Shown: positions 9,906-21,488, counted from the stretch's first letter. The stretch is 49,085 nucleotides of DNA from Bdellovibrionales bacterium (GCA_005776395.1 SXPJ01000032.1:1-49085); one strand, 5' to 3'. The notes: generated by a model from the letters alone, not told the origin. Program-made: numbers and translations.

Positions 9906-11810
9906 ATGTTCCACGTGAAACATTTTGATGTCGTTGTAATAGGGGGTGGCCATGCTGGGTGCGAAGCAGCCCTTGCCTCAGCCAGGATGGGAAGCTCTAC
10001 CCTCCTAGTTACAATGAATCCAGATAAGATTGCCGAGATGTCCTGTAATCCATCCATCGGAGGGGTGGGTAAAGGGCAGTTAGTTAAGGAGATTGATGCG
10101 CTCGGTGGAGAGATGGGAAAAAATGCTGACTTCACCGGGATTCAGTTTAAGAGACTCAACACTCGAAAAGGAAGCGCAGTTCAATCTTCTAGATGTCAGG
10201 CAGATAAGAAACAATATGCTCTACGGATGCAGAATATAGTAGCTAGTACCGAAAATCTTCATGTCTGTCATGGAGAGGTCAAAGCCCTTTGGGTGGAGGG
10301 GGCCGAAATTAGGGGGGTAAAGGTATTAGCCAAGGCAGGAAATACCCTGGAAGTCCAGACGGGATCTGTGGTGATTACAGCCGGAACCTTTATGAAAGCC
10401 GTCATGCATACTGGCTTCGAAAGATCTGAAGGGGGACGGTTTGGGGAGTCTCCATCGCTTGGTCTCTCGGATACCCTTAGGGACTTGGGATTTACTCTGC
10501 TTCGATTGAAAACAGGAACTCCAGCTCGACTTATAGCCGAGTCTATTGATTTCTCCCAAATGGAGGAGCAGAAGGGGGATGAACTTCCCAGTAAATTTAG
10601 TTTCTGGGAAAGCTCAATCATTCTTCCCCAGGTATCTTGCTTCCTAACCTTTACTAACGAGAAAACCCATCAAGCGATTCGAGATAATCTTCATCGATCC
10701 CCACTCTATAGTGGTGAGATTAAGGGGGTAGGCCCTAGATATTGTCCTTCGATTGAGGACAAAGTGGTTAAATTTCCAGATAAGGGGCGGCATCAACTAT
10801 TTTTTGAGCCTGAATCATTAGATTCTAATTGGATTTATCCCAATGGAATATCAACAAGCCTTCCTTCAGACGTGCAAGAAAGCTTCATCAGGTCGATTCC
10901 AGGTTGTCAGGAGGTCAAAATTGCCCGCTATGGATATGCTGTTGAGTATGATTGTATTGATCCGCGCCAACTTAAGCCTTCCTTGGAATCAAAAGCAATT
11001 AAAGGGCTGTTTCTAGGGGGACAGGTCAACGGAACCTCTGGATATGAAGAGGCGGCAGCTCAAGGACTTCTAGCTGGCATAAACGCCGCACTTCTTTCCC
11101 AAAAACGAACTCCATTTATACTATCTAGAACAGAATCATACATTGGAGTGATGATCGACGATTTAACGACCCTTGGAGTAAGTGAGCCCTACCGGATGTT
11201 TACTTCTAGAGCAGAATATCGACTCTCCCTAAGGGAGGACAATGCCGATTTGAGGCTGAGTCGCTATGGGTTTGTTCTAGGGTTGTTGAGTGAGGAACAA
11301 AAATTAGGGTTTGAGGAGAGGAGTAAAGCGGTTGTTGAGATGAAGCAGTTTCTCAAACGGACATTTGTTAAACCAACTCATAAAGTTCAAGAGCTTTTGA
11401 CCTCAAAAAATCTATCTCCATTGATTCAGGGACAATCTTTAGATTCTCTTATTAAGCGACCCGAGTTGTCCCTTGCAGAAGTTCTTGAAGTTTCCGATAT
11501 TCTAGCACCTCATTCTTTAAGTCGCGAGACTTCAGAAACCCTCGAAGTTGAAGTTAAGTATGAGGGCTATGTAGCCATGCAGATGCAGGAAATTGAGAGA
11601 ATGAAGAAGTTGCAGACCCTTTCTATTCCCAAAGAGCTTAAATATGGGGTAGTGGCAGGACTTTCTATTGAGATTAAAGAGAAACTTGAAAGGATTAAAC
11701 CTTCAACTCTCGCTGAAGCGGCCCAAATATCTGGAGTGACACCCGCAGCTTTATCGGCACTATTGTTTCATTTAAGGCAAAGACCTCTAAGCAAAGAAGT
11801 TTCATGTTAA
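9906..11810 (+). CDS. mnmG: tRNA uridine-5-carboxymethylaminomethyl synthesis enzyme MnmG
   Basis: MnmG (GidA) is the FAD-dependent partner of MnmE in wobble-uridine modification. The 634-residue protein has the dinucleotide-binding motif VVIGGGHAGCEAALA near the N-terminus, MSCNPSIGGVGKG, LKTGTPARL, and GLFLGGQVNGTSGYEEAAAQG further on, matching the family in length and order. The first codons ATG TTC CAC GTG AAA CAT contain a parS-like site (9907-9922), so the N-terminal MFHVKH is dictated by a DNA signal. Its stop overlaps rsmG. Confidence 0.97.
   Translation: MFHVKHFDVVVIGGGHAGCEAALASARMGSSTLLVTMNPDKIAEMSCNPSIGGVGKGQLVKEIDALGGEMGKNADFTGIQFKRLNTRKGSAVQSSRCQADKKQYALRMQNIVASTENLHVCHGEVKALWVEGAEIRGVKVLAKAGNTLEVQTGSVVITAGTFMKAVMHTGFERSEGGRFGESPSLGLSDTLRDLGFTLLRLKTGTPARLIAESIDFSQMEEQKGDELPSKFSFWESSIILPQVSCFLTFTNEKTHQAIRDNLHRSPLYSGEIKGVGPRYCPSIEDKVVKFPDKGRHQLFFEPESLDSNWIYPNGISTSLPSDVQESFIRSIPGCQEVKIARYGYAVEYDCIDPRQLKPSLESKAIKGLFLGGQVNGTSGYEEAAAQGLLAGINAALLSQKRTPFILSRTESYIGVMIDDLTTLGVSEPYRMFTSRAEYRLSLREDNADLRLSRYGFVLGLLSEEQKLGFEERSKAVVEMKQFLKRTFVKPTHKVQELLTSKNLSPLIQGQSLDSLIKRPELSLAEVLEVSDILAPHSLSRETSETLEVEVKYEGYVAMQMQEIERMKKLQTLSIPKELKYGVVAGLSIEIKEKLERIKPSTLAEAAQISGVTPAALSALLFHLRQRPLSKEVSC
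9907..9922. promoter_or_regulatory. parS site 1 (ParB-binding 16-mer)
   Basis: TGTTCCACGTGAAACA is one base away from the widely conserved parS sequence TGTTTCACGTGAAACA. It overlaps the mnmG start codon. With the two sites near 12.4 kb and parAB just downstream, it is very likely a ParB nucleation site close to oriC. Confidence 0.85.
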
Positions 11811-12436
11811 TCGAACAATTCAAATCTCATTCGGATAAGATCTCAGCTCTAGGCAAGCTTACGGATAGAGAGCTGGAACTATATGAGACCCATTTTGCGC
11901 TTTTGCGTAGCTGGAATGAGCGAATGGCTCTTGTTTCTAAAAAAAGTATTGATAGGTCTTTTGCTTCTCACTATGTCGACAGCATTTTTATTTCCGATTT
12001 CGCGGAAAAACTGAGAAAAGGCCGTTTCGTGTATGATTTTGGAACTGGTGCTGGTTTCCCAGGTATTGTCTACGCCATTCGATATCCTTCGACTAAAGTC
12101 AGCGTTTATGAACGGAGCTTGAAAAAACAGACCTTCCTTTCGGCCGCTCTTGCGACTTTAAATCTGGTTAATATTCAAATGGGTGGAGAGTTTCCTGTCG
12201 AGCGAAGATCAGGGGTCTTTTTAGCGAGAGCAGTGTTGCCCCCCCAGGAGCTTTTCAAATTCATGAGCAATAGAATGGTAGAAGGCAGTACTTTAGTTGT
12301 GAATTTGGGAGGAAGCAGTGAACCCATTGAAGTTCCTCCCCAGTTCGTTAAGACGGATAAAGAGGTTTATGACCTTCCCATGGATTGTGGTTCGCGAAGA
12401 GTTGAGAGTTTTGACTATGTTCCACGTGGAACATAA
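11804..12436 (+). CDS. rsmG: 16S rRNA (guanine527-N7)-methyltransferase RsmG
   Basis: RsmG (GidB) methylates G527 of 16S rRNA with S-adenosylmethionine. The 210-residue protein has the N-terminal LVSKKSIDRSFASHYVDS segment, the SAM-binding loop DFGTGAGFPGI, and the C-terminal SRRVESF. It overlaps mnmG by 7 nt. Its last codons (VPRGT) are written in a perfect parS palindrome, so the C-terminus is shaped by the segregation site. Confidence 0.95.
   Translation: MLIEQFKSHSDKISALGKLTDRELELYETHFALLRSWNERMALVSKKSIDRSFASHYVDSIFISDFAEKLRKGRFVYDFGTGAGFPGIVYAIRYPSTKVSVYERSLKKQTFLSAALATLNLVNIQMGGEFPVERRSGVFLARAVLPPQELFKFMSNRMVEGSTLVVNLGGSSEPIEVPPQFVKTDKEVYDLPMDCGSRRVESFDYVPRGT
12418..12433. promoter_or_regulatory. 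parS site 2 (perfect palindrome)
   Basis: TGTTCCACGTGGAACA is a perfect 16-bp palindrome of the parS family. It overlaps the 3' end of rsmG, just before the TAA at 12434-12436, and is about 245 bp upstream of parA. Confidence 0.9.
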
Positions 12437-12677
12437 TAACGCGATATTTGTTCCACGTGGAACCGACTAAAAAGACACCCAACAAATTAAACGGCTCTTC
12501 TTTATTAACGATCTTTTCTATCGATACTATTAGATCTCTTTAGTGGAATCTGTTTTGGCTCGACGTTCCATTTAAGTTCTTGAAACTATTATTTTTTTAT
12601 TGGAAAAAATTTTGAAGACTAAAAAAAAATATGATAGAAATACCAATCACATAATCTATTTAGAACTCTAAAATCTT
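12437..12677. other. rsmG-parA intergenic region
   Basis: Besides parS site 3, this 241-bp AT-rich stretch holds no gene. It is the likely place for a parA promoter. TTGAAG (12612-12617) and TATGAT (12630-12635) are present but too close together (12 bp) to be convincing, and no strong ribosome site precedes the parA ATG. ParB bound at the nearby parS sites could affect parAB transcription. Confidence 0.4.
12449..12464. promoter_or_regulatory. parS site 3
   Basis: TGTTCCACGTGGAACC matches site 2 at 15 of 16 positions, with only the last base changed. Its centre is 31 bp from the centre of site 2, about three helical turns, so ParB dimers would bind on the same DNA face. Confidence 0.85.
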
Positions 12678-13601
12678 ATGGCAAATATCATAGCGATCGC
12701 AAATCAAAAGGGCGGTGTCGGTAAAACCACTACAGCAGTCAATCTTGCGGCTTCGGTCGCGGCTGCTGAAAAAAAGGTTTTGTTAGTAGATCTAGATCCC
12801 CAAGGAAATGCTTCAAGTGGTTTAGGAGTCGATAAAGGGCTTTTTACCGATAAAAATATTTATCATGTACTTATCGATGAGTTATCGATCAGAGATGCTA
12901 TTTATCCTACGGGGCTTGAATTCTTAAAAGTTTGTCCTTCTGATAATAATTTGAGTGGTGCAGAAATTGAATTGGTGCAGGCGATTGCGCGAGAACTAAG
13001 ACTTAAAAATGCATTTGAGGAGTTGGAAAGATCTGAAGGAATTAAGTTCGATTATATTTTTATCGATTGTCCCCCTTCTCTGGGACTCTTAACTCTAAAT
13101 GCTTTGACTGCTTCCAACTATTATTTGATTCCCCTACAATGTGAGTACTATGCAATGGAGGGATTGGGACAGTTTCTTCATACTGCAGAGCTGATTCGAA
13201 AAGGGCTCAACAAAAAACTTCAGCAACTTGGAATTGTTTTAACGATGTTTGATTCGAGAAATAACCTCTCTCGACAGGTCGTAACTGAAGTAAAGAATCA
13301 TTTTAAAAGCACGGTTTTTGACACGGTAATTCCTAGAAATGTTAAGCTTAGTGAGAGTCCAAGTCATGGTAAGCCAGTTCTTTTGTATGACATTAGTTCA
13401 ACGGGTTCTCAGAGTTATTTAAGTTTGGCTCAGGAAGTGATTAAAAGATTAGAGGGAACTGATAAAGTCGAAACGGAAAAACAAAGTCTCAAGCCGCTGA
13501 CTGAGGAATCGATCATAGAAGATCTTCCAGAAATTCCAGCAGAAATTTTAAATGATATCGGACCGACTGAACAGAAAGGCGTAGAATATGGCAACTCTTG
13601 A
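12678..13601 (+). CDS. parA: Chromosome-partitioning ATPase ParA (Soj)
   Basis: ParA is a Walker-type ATPase that binds DNA as an ATP dimer and moves ParB-parS complexes. The 307-residue protein has the deviant Walker A motif NQKGGVGKTTTAVNLAA, VDLDPQGNAS, and the Walker B segment FIDCPPSLGLLTLNAL. The core ends near residue 260. A further ~45 acidic residues (SLKPLTEESIIEDLPEIPAE) are not part of the ParA fold and have no clear assignment. It overlaps parB by 14 nt. Confidence 0.96.
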   Translation: MANIIAIANQKGGVGKTTTAVNLAASVAAAEKKVLLVDLDPQGNASSGLGVDKGLFTDKNIYHVLIDELSIRDAIYPTGLEFLKVCPSDNNLSGAEIELVQAIARELRLKNAFEELERSEGIKFDYIFIDCPPSLGLLTLNALTASNYYLIPLQCEYYAMEGLGQFLHTAELIRKGLNKKLQQLGIVLTMFDSRNNLSRQVVTEVKNHFKSTVFDTVIPRNVKLSESPSHGKPVLLYDISSTGSQSYLSLAQEVIKRLEGTDKVETEKQSLKPLTEESIIEDLPEIPAEILNDIGPTEQKGVEYGNS

Positions 13602-14508
13602 TCTCGACAGAAAAAAACCATTGGGTAGAGGTTTGGCATCACTCATTCCTGAAGCACAGGGTCCGGAAGGAACTTTGCCAGGAGCGCAATTAAAAAAAGA
13701 TTTTTTCCATTGCGATATTGAAAAGATCGTTCCCAATACCTACCAGCCCAGAAAGATTTTTCAAAAAGAGGCGCTTGATGAACTTGTCGAATCGGTTAGG
13801 GTTCATGGAATTATTCAGCCCCTAGTTGTTCGTCAGAAAGATGGGCGTTATGAATTAATCGCCGGAGAGCGTCGATGGAGAGCGGCTCAACGCGCTGGAT
13901 TAAAACAGGTTCCTGTTGTTGTAAAGGAAATTGATGGGGACCAAGCCTCTCTTGAAATGGCGATCATTGAAAATATTCAACGAGAAGATTTGAACTGTAT
14001 TGAAGAGGCGATTGCTTACCAGCAATTGGTGGATGAGTTTCAGCTCTCTCAAGAAGATATAGCAACACGAGTAGGTAAAAACCGAGCTACGGTTGCCAAC
14101 ACTCTGCGTCTTTTAAAATTGCCTGCAGTTATCCGAGAAGATATTACAGCTGGAAAGATTACGATGGGCCATGCTCGGGCTTTGCTATCCTTAGAATCTT
14201 CTGAAGATCAGTTAGCGGTCCGAGAGATGATAGTTAGAAAAAAGCTCTCCGTTCGTGATACTGAGCGTAAAGTAAGCGAGGTCATTCGGGATAAAAACAA
14301 GGCTGAGGGTAACGCGCTTCATCCCAAAAATGTTCATCTTACCGCCTTGGAAGAGGACTTAAGAAGAGTTTACGGAACCATGATAAAAATTGTGGGAAAT
14401 GAAAACAAAGGACTTATTCAATTTACTTATACAACTCGGGAAGATCTAATGCGTCTTGCCGATGAACTCAAAGGTGAAAATGTTTCAACGCCGAACGGAT
14501 CCGTTTGA
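13588..14508 (+). CDS. parB: Chromosome-partitioning protein ParB (Spo0J)
   Basis: ParB binds parS and slides along DNA as a CTP-dependent clamp. The 306-residue protein has the N-terminal ParA-stimulating segment with KKPLGRGLASLIP, the CTP-binding region with AGERRWRAAQRAGL and IIENIQREDLN, the helix-turn-helix SQEDIATRVGKNRATVANTLRLLKLP that reads parS, and a C-terminal dimerisation part. Three parS sites lie within 4 kb upstream. Its 3' end overlaps the bactofilin gene by 29 nt. Confidence 0.96.
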   Translation: MATLDLDRKKPLGRGLASLIPEAQGPEGTLPGAQLKKDFFHCDIEKIVPNTYQPRKIFQKEALDELVESVRVHGIIQPLVVRQKDGRYELIAGERRWRAAQRAGLKQVPVVVKEIDGDQASLEMAIIENIQREDLNCIEEAIAYQQLVDEFQLSQEDIATRVGKNRATVANTLRLLKLPAVIREDITAGKITMGHARALLSLESSEDQLAVREMIVRKKLSVRDTERKVSEVIRDKNKAEGNALHPKNVHLTALEEDLRRVYGTMIKIVGNENKGLIQFTYTTREDLMRLADELKGENVSTPNGSV

Positions 14509-14878
14509 TCTTCCCTCAGTAAGTCATGAGGTTACAGTCGTTCTGCAAAAAGGCTGTCACTTAGAGGGGCGACTTCAATTTGAAGGAACCGCCCGAATTG
14601 ATGGAAGCTTTAAAGGCGAAATTTTCACCCCTGATATTCTAATTATCGGGAATGAGGCTCAGGTTACAGGTCAAATAGAGGCCGATATTGTTGTTATTTC
14701 AGGGCATTTCTCTGGAGATGTCTATGCAACTCAAAGAGTCGAGATTCAGGCTCCCGCTGTGGTAAGAGGGATGGTTCAAACTGCGATTCTTCAAATTGAA
14801 GAGGGTGCGGTATTTGATGGAAAGACTAAAATGTTGGGCCCCCTGCCCGGTCTTATTCGTCCCTCTAAGTCTAATTGA
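14480..14878 (+). CDS. Bactofilin family cytoskeletal protein
   Basis: Bactofilins polymerise without nucleotide into filaments that position cell-wall enzymes or segregation proteins. The 132-residue product has a short N-terminal tail and the single right-handed beta-helix domain with repeated hydrophobic rungs (GRLQFEGTARIDGSFKGEI, VTGQIEADIVVISG, VRGMVQTAILQIEEGAVFDG). I chose ATG 14480 because AAGGTG precedes it at good spacing; upstream in-frame TTG and ATG codons (14456, 14462) lack one. It starts inside parB, 29 nt before the parB stop, which indicates co-translation. A role beside ParAB is inferred from this overlap. Confidence 0.88.
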   Translation: MFQRRTDPFDLPSVSHEVTVVLQKGCHLEGRLQFEGTARIDGSFKGEIFTPDILIIGNEAQVTGQIEADIVVISGHFSGDVYATQRVEIQAPAVVRGMVQTAILQIEEGAVFDGKTKMLGPLPGLIRPSKSN

Positions 14879-14923
14879 CTAACTAAGAGCCTCAAAATAC
14901 TGCGTAAAAACTCATCCCCTTCC

Positions 14924-14952
14924 TTGACACACCCACGCCTGGGCTGTAAACC
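14924..14952 (+). promoter_or_regulatory. Candidate promoter of the ATP synthase operon
   Basis: A perfect TTGACA (14924-14929) lies about 110 bp upstream of the first atp gene. The downstream element is weak: TGTAAA (14945-14950) at 15 bp or TAAACC (14947-14952) at 17 bp. The 159-bp gap after the bactofilin gene is the largest break in this region and a natural place for an operon promoter. Confidence 0.4.
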
Positions 14953-15037
14953 AGAGCATCTGAAACTGTTGAGAATGTTATAAGTTCGTTGCCAAACGGG
15001 TCTCGTGACGAGGCTTAGGGTTTCAAAGAGGGTTGCC

Positions 15038-15553
15038 ATGGAAGTAATGGAAGGGCTGGTATTAAATCAACAATTCGGGATCGAATTTTTAATTCAGCTA
15101 GCTCTCTTTCTTTCGAGTTTATTTGTGATGAAGCAGTTGGTTTTTAAACCTATGCTAGAGCTTATTCACATTCGCGAACATAAAACCCATGGTTTAAAAG
15201 AGGAAGCCGAAGCCGCGAAACAAAAAGTGGTGAAGCTCAAGGCAGAATACGATACTTTTTTAAAAGCGGAACATCGTAAAACCTCTTCTTGGCTAGATGA
15301 AGAAAAGAAAAAGGTTTTAGCTGAGGAGACAAAAATTATTCAAGCGGCCCGAGATGAAGCCAGTCAAACGCTGAATGCGTTAAGAAAACAAATTAACGGG
15401 GATACAGAAAAAGTTAGAGGAGAGCTTTCCCATTTGATTTCTGATTTTGCTAGCCGCATAGCTAGTAAACTAGTCGGAAAAACAGTGAAGATCTCCAGTG
15501 TGGAGACAGAGTTAAAAAAAAACCTAAGTAATCGTCCAGTGGTGCAAGGATAG
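15038..15553 (+). CDS. atpF': F0 ATP synthase subunit b' (first b-type subunit)
   Basis: The b-type subunits form the peripheral stalk linking F0 to F1. This 171-residue protein has one N-terminal membrane span (FLIQLALFLSSLFVMKQLVF) followed by a long charged coiled coil. ATG 15038 is preceded by AGAGGG; a GTG at 15005 in the same frame is less likely. It is followed 2 nt later by a second b-type gene, so the stalk is probably a b/b' heterodimer, as known from cyanobacteria and alphaproteobacteria. Confidence 0.85.
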   Translation: MEVMEGLVLNQQFGIEFLIQLALFLSSLFVMKQLVFKPMLELIHIREHKTHGLKEEAEAAKQKVVKLKAEYDTFLKAEHRKTSSWLDEEKKKVLAEETKIIQAARDEASQTLNALRKQINGDTEKVRGELSHLISDFASRIASKLVGKTVKISSVETELKKNLSNRPVVQG

Positions 15554-15555
15554 CG

Positions 15556-16038
15556 ATGGAAACGAATGTAATCATTGCAAGTATCTTAAATTTTAGCGTA
15601 GTAATTTTTGTTTTAGTATTTTTTGGCAGAAAACCATTCGCGAAATTTCTAGTGACTCGTTCCGAAAGTTTAAAGAACGAAATTGAAGAGGCTGAAAAAA
15701 TTGCAACTGAAGCGCATAAAGAATTGGCTACTTGGGAAGCTAACTGGAGTCAGGCTAAAATTCACGCTCAACAGAACCAGCTGGATTCAGAAAACAGTCT
15801 AATACGATTTAAAGAAAAAACTTTAGCCGAAGCCAAACACGAAGCTGAAAGAATTAAAAAAGAGGCTGAGTTGATGAGTTCTGGCGAAACAACCAAGGCA
15901 AAAAAAGGGATTGAACGAGAAGTTATCGGACGAAGCGTGGAGCTCGCAGATCTTTATTTAGGGGAACATTTATCTGTGCAAGACAAGCATAAACTTGTGA
16001 CAGAATTTGTCGAGTTGGTGGGCCATGGCGCAAGATAA
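15556..16038 (+). CDS. atpF: F0 ATP synthase subunit b
   Basis: This second b-type stalk subunit (160 residues) has an N-terminal membrane span (VIIASILNFSVVIFVLVFFG), the KPFAKFL segment typical of b subunits, then a coiled coil and a C-terminal part that meets delta. It overlaps atpH by 14 nt. Together with the preceding gene it forms the peripheral stalk. Confidence 0.88.
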   Translation: METNVIIASILNFSVVIFVLVFFGRKPFAKFLVTRSESLKNEIEEAEKIATEAHKELATWEANWSQAKIHAQQNQLDSENSLIRFKEKTLAEAKHEAERIKKEAELMSSGETTKAKKGIEREVIGRSVELADLYLGEHLSVQDKHKLVTEFVELVGHGAR

Positions 16039-16567
16039 GATTTCACAGCGTTACGCAAGAGCGATTTTTGACTATCTTAAAGAAGAAGCAAAAACTCGTG
16101 TTTTGATGGCTGAACTTCAAGAGTTCACAATGATAATTGAGGGGAATGCTGAACTTTCTTTGGTTTTAACTAGTGATGTCTATTCTGAGAAAGAAAGACA
16201 GGCCGTTGTAGAGGATTTGGTTGTAAAAGCAAAACTTTCTTTTGATGCCAAAAAAGTATTATTGGTTTTGTCGATAGCAAAACGATTAGATCACTTGCGA
16301 GCCATTGTCGAAAGGCTGCAATTGATTTTATTAGAGTCGGCCAACATGGTTTCATTAAGTGTTGATACGGCAACTACCTTAGAATCAGATGAAAAGAAAA
16401 AGATCGAAGAAAAGTTTCAGACAATTTTAGGAAAAAAAGTTGAAGCTAATTACAAAGTAGATCCCGAACTCATAGGGGGTCTTAGAGTAACCGTTGCGGG
16501 CAGAACCTATGATGGTTCTTTAACGGGATGGTTAAGTAGCTTCGAAGAAAATTTAATTTCGGGTTAA
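16025..16567 (+). CDS. atpH: F1 ATP synthase subunit delta
   Basis: Delta caps F1 and anchors the b stalk. The 180-residue protein has [16 protein letters not shown] at its N-terminus and the C-terminal family signature [25 protein letters not shown] 16025 (MAQDKIS) aligns with the usual start; a longer frame from 16007 adds only WW-containing residues encoded inside atpF. It sits 10 nt before atpA. Confidence 0.93.
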   Translation: MAQDKISQRYARAIFDYLKEEAKTRVLMAELQEFTMIIEGNAELSLVLTSDVYSEKERQAVVEDLVVKAKLSFDAKKVLLVLSIAKRLDHLRAIVERLQLILLESANMVSLSVDTATTLESDEKKKIEEKFQTILGKKVEANYKVDPELIGGLRVTVAGRTYDGSLTGWLSSFEENLISG

Positions 16568-16577
16568 TGGAGGAAAC

Positions 16578-18086
16578 ATGCAGCAAATTCGCGCCGATGA
16601 AATCAGTGAAATCATAAGAAAGCGCATTGAGGAATTCGATAAGGATGTTCAAGTCGCTGAGACCGGAACTGTTCTTAGCGTAGGGGACGGTGTAGCTCGA
16701 ATCTACGGATTACAGGGAGCTATGGCCGGTGAGATGGTTGAGTTTCCTGGCGGACTCTATGGCGTAGTGCTCAATCTTGACGAGGAGAGCGTTGGAGTTG
16801 CGGTTTTCGGAGAGGTTGCCACCGTTAAAGAGGGTGATGTTGTAAAGCGCACAGGAAGAATTTTACAAGTACCCGTTGGCGAAGCTCTTGTGGGAAGAGT
16901 TGTGAATGCTCTCGGTCAGTCTATAGATGGTATGGGAGCTATCAATTCTAAGGAATTTAGAAACGTAGAAATTAAGGCTCCTGGAATTGTTAAAAGACAG
17001 TCTGTTAAAGAGCCTCTTCAAACTGGAATTAAAGCTATTGATGCAATGGTTCCCATTGGCCGAGGTCAGAGAGAACTGATTATCGGAGATCGTCAGACTG
17101 GAAAAACAGCCGTTGCGATCGACACCATTATTAATCAAAAAGGCCAAGGCGTATTTTGTATCTACGTAGCTATTGGGCAGAAAAATTCTACGGTAGCTCT
17201 TGTGGTGGATAAGCTCCGTGCATCTGGAGCTATGGACTATACGATTGTAGTTTCTGCTACAGCGAGTGCTTCGGCTCCGCTCCAATACATCGCACCCTAT
17301 GCAGGGGTAACCATGGGTGAGTGGTTCCGCGATAACGGTAAACACGCTTTAATTGTTTACGATGATTTGACCAAGCAAGCGGCCGCTTATAGACAGCTAT
17401 CCCTTCTTTTAAGACGACCCCCAGGTCGTGAAGCCTATCCAGGGGATGTGTTTTACATTCACAGTCGTTTGTTGGAACGAGCTGCAAAGCTTAGCGATAA
17501 AGAAGGTGGCGGAAGCTTAACAGCCCTTCCCATCATCGAAACACAAGCTGGAGACGTTTCGGCCTATATTCCCACTAACGTGATTTCAATCACTGACGGA
17601 CAGATCTTCTTGGATACGGACCTGTTCTACTCAGGGATTCGCCCGGCGATTAACGTAGGTCTTTCAGTCTCTCGCGTAGGTGGAAGCGCTCAAACTAAAG
17701 CGATGAAATCGATTGCAGGTAACTTGCGATTGTCTCTTGCTCAGTATCGAGCCATGGCCGCCTTTGCTCAATTTGGTTCAGATTTAGATAAGGCGACTCA
17801 GGATCAGTTGGCTCGAGGAGAGCGCATGGTAACTATTCTTAAGCAAGGACAGTATGTTCCACAGCCGGTAGAAAAGCAGGTTGTAATTATTTACGCTGGA
17901 ACTAATGGTTACCTAGATAAGATTCCTACCGCAAGAGTGGGGGCTTATGAAAAGGGACTGTTTGAGTTTGTTGAACAAAAATATCCAAAACTTTTTGAAG
18001 ATATTAAAACTAAAAAGGCGATTGATGACCAAGTGAAACCTGTTCTAGTTAAAGCTCTTGAGGAGTTTGGATCAAGTTTCGCTTAA
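16578..18086 (+). CDS. atpA: F1 ATP synthase subunit alpha
   Basis: The alpha subunit carries the non-catalytic nucleotide sites of F1. The 502-residue protein has the N-terminal [13 protein letters not shown] helix, Walker A GDRQTGKT (~170-177), [12 protein letters not shown], and [13 protein letters not shown] with the arginine that reaches the catalytic site of beta. GGAGG stands directly upstream of the ATG. Length and motif order are standard. Confidence 0.98.
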   Translation: MQQIRADEISEIIRKRIEEFDKDVQVAETGTVLSVGDGVARIYGLQGAMAGEMVEFPGGLYGVVLNLDEESVGVAVFGEVATVKEGDVVKRTGRILQVPVGEALVGRVVNALGQSIDGMGAINSKEFRNVEIKAPGIVKRQSVKEPLQTGIKAIDAMVPIGRGQRELIIGDRQTGKTAVAIDTIINQKGQGVFCIYVAIGQKNSTVALVVDKLRASGAMDYTIVVSATASASAPLQYIAPYAGVTMGEWFRDNGKHALIVYDDLTKQAAAYRQLSLLLRRPPGREAYPGDVFYIHSRLLERAAKLSDKEGGGSLTALPIIETQAGDVSAYIPTNVISITDGQIFLDTDLFYSGIRPAINVGLSVSRVGGSAQTKAMKSIAGNLRLSLAQYRAMAAFAQFGSDLDKATQDQLARGERMVTILKQGQYVPQPVEKQVVIIYAGTNGYLDKIPTARVGAYEKGLFEFVEQKYPKLFEDIKTKKAIDDQVKPVLVKALEEFGSSFA

Positions 18087-18098
18087 TGAGAAGATTTC

Positions 18099-20436
<2,338 letters not shown>

Positions 20437-20439
20437 ACC

Positions 20440-20832
20440 ATGTTAAAAATAGATATTGTGACCCCCATTAAGAAGCTTGTAGATGGAGCTTCAGCAGAGA
20501 GCGTAAAGCTTCCTGGAACGAAGGGGGAGATTGAAATATTGGAAGGGCACACCGAACTATTGACCCTTCTTAAAACGGGACCCCTTACCTTTGTTAAAGA
20601 GGGGAAGGAGCGAAAATTCTCTGTAACATACGGTTTTGCCGAAGTGAGAGATAATAAGGTTTTAGTTCTAGCTGATACAGTTGAGGAGTCGACTGAGATC
20701 GATAAAACAAGAGCCCAATCTGCTCAGAAAAAAGCTGAACAGGCTCTTATGGGAACTTTAAGCGAAAGCGACTTTAATAAGCAACAATTGAAACTTGAGC
20801 GAGCCATAGTTCGACAGCGAATTTCTATTTAG
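20440..20832 (+). CDS. atpC: F1 ATP synthase subunit epsilon
   Basis: Epsilon is a rotor subunit that also restrains ATP hydrolysis. The 130-residue protein has the N-terminal beta sandwich with the family motif LPGTKGEIEILEGHTELLTLL and a C-terminal two-helix part. It is the last gene of the F1 group. No a or c subunit gene (atpB, atpE) is present anywhere in the window. Confidence 0.94.
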   Translation: MLKIDIVTPIKKLVDGASAESVKLPGTKGEIEILEGHTELLTLLKTGPLTFVKEGKERKFSVTYGFAEVRDNKVLVLADTVEESTEIDKTRAQSAQKKAEQALMGTLSESDFNKQQLKLERAIVRQRISI

Positions 20833-20837
20833 TTTTA

Positions 20838-21488
20838 ATGGATGAAGTAAAAATAAAAATCAACGAGATCTTTCATAGCATTCAAGGCGAGAGTCTATTG
20901 GCTGGCAAGCCTACGGCTTTTATCAGAACCTCATATTGTAATTTGCGGTGTAGCTGGTGTGATACTAAATACGCTTATTGGGAAGGAACGCTTACATCGG
21001 TTGCCGAGATCTTAGAAAAGATAAAACCCTTTGAAACACAGTATGCCTGTGTGACTGGTGGAGAACCTCTTAGTCAGCGTGGGACTCTAGCGTTATTGAA
21101 AGCCCTTCTAGAAGCAGAATATACAGTTTCACTAGAAACCAACGGAAGTTTTTCGATCCAAGAGGTTCCGGCTGAGATCATTAAAGTTATCGACGTTAAA
21201 TGTCCTGATAGTGGTGAGTCTGACAAAATGGCCTGGGAAAATTTCGATTTGGTTCAGAAACACGATCAATTCAAATTTGTAGTGGCATCCAAGAAAGATT
21301 TTGAGTGGGCACAAGAGATTTGTCATAAACATGGATTGCATGAGCGGTGCACAGTTTTATATTCTCCAGCCTTTGGTTTAGTGAGTCCCGCTGAACTTGC
21401 AAAGTGGATTTTGACAGCCAAGGCCCCTGTCACATTACAGACCCAACAACATAAACAGATTTGGGGAACCGATGAGCGCGGCGTTTAG
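20838..21488 (+). CDS. queE: 7-carboxy-7-deazaguanine synthase QueE (radical SAM)
   Basis: QueE rearranges 6-carboxy-tetrahydropterin to 7-carboxy-7-deazaguanine in the queuosine pathway. The 216-residue protein has INEIFHSIQGES near the N-terminus, the radical SAM cluster motif CNLRCSWC (Cys34, 38, 41), VTGGEPL for SAM binding and SLETNGS. It starts 5 nt after atpC and is probably co-transcribed with it. No other queuosine genes are in the window. Confidence 0.92.
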   Translation: MDEVKIKINEIFHSIQGESLLAGKPTAFIRTSYCNLRCSWCDTKYAYWEGTLTSVAEILEKIKPFETQYACVTGGEPLSQRGTLALLKALLEAEYTVSLETNGSFSIQEVPAEIIKVIDVKCPDSGESDKMAWENFDLVQKHDQFKFVVASKKDFEWAQEICHKHGLHERCTVLYSPAFGLVSPAELAKWILTAKAPVTLQTQQHKQIWGTDERGV

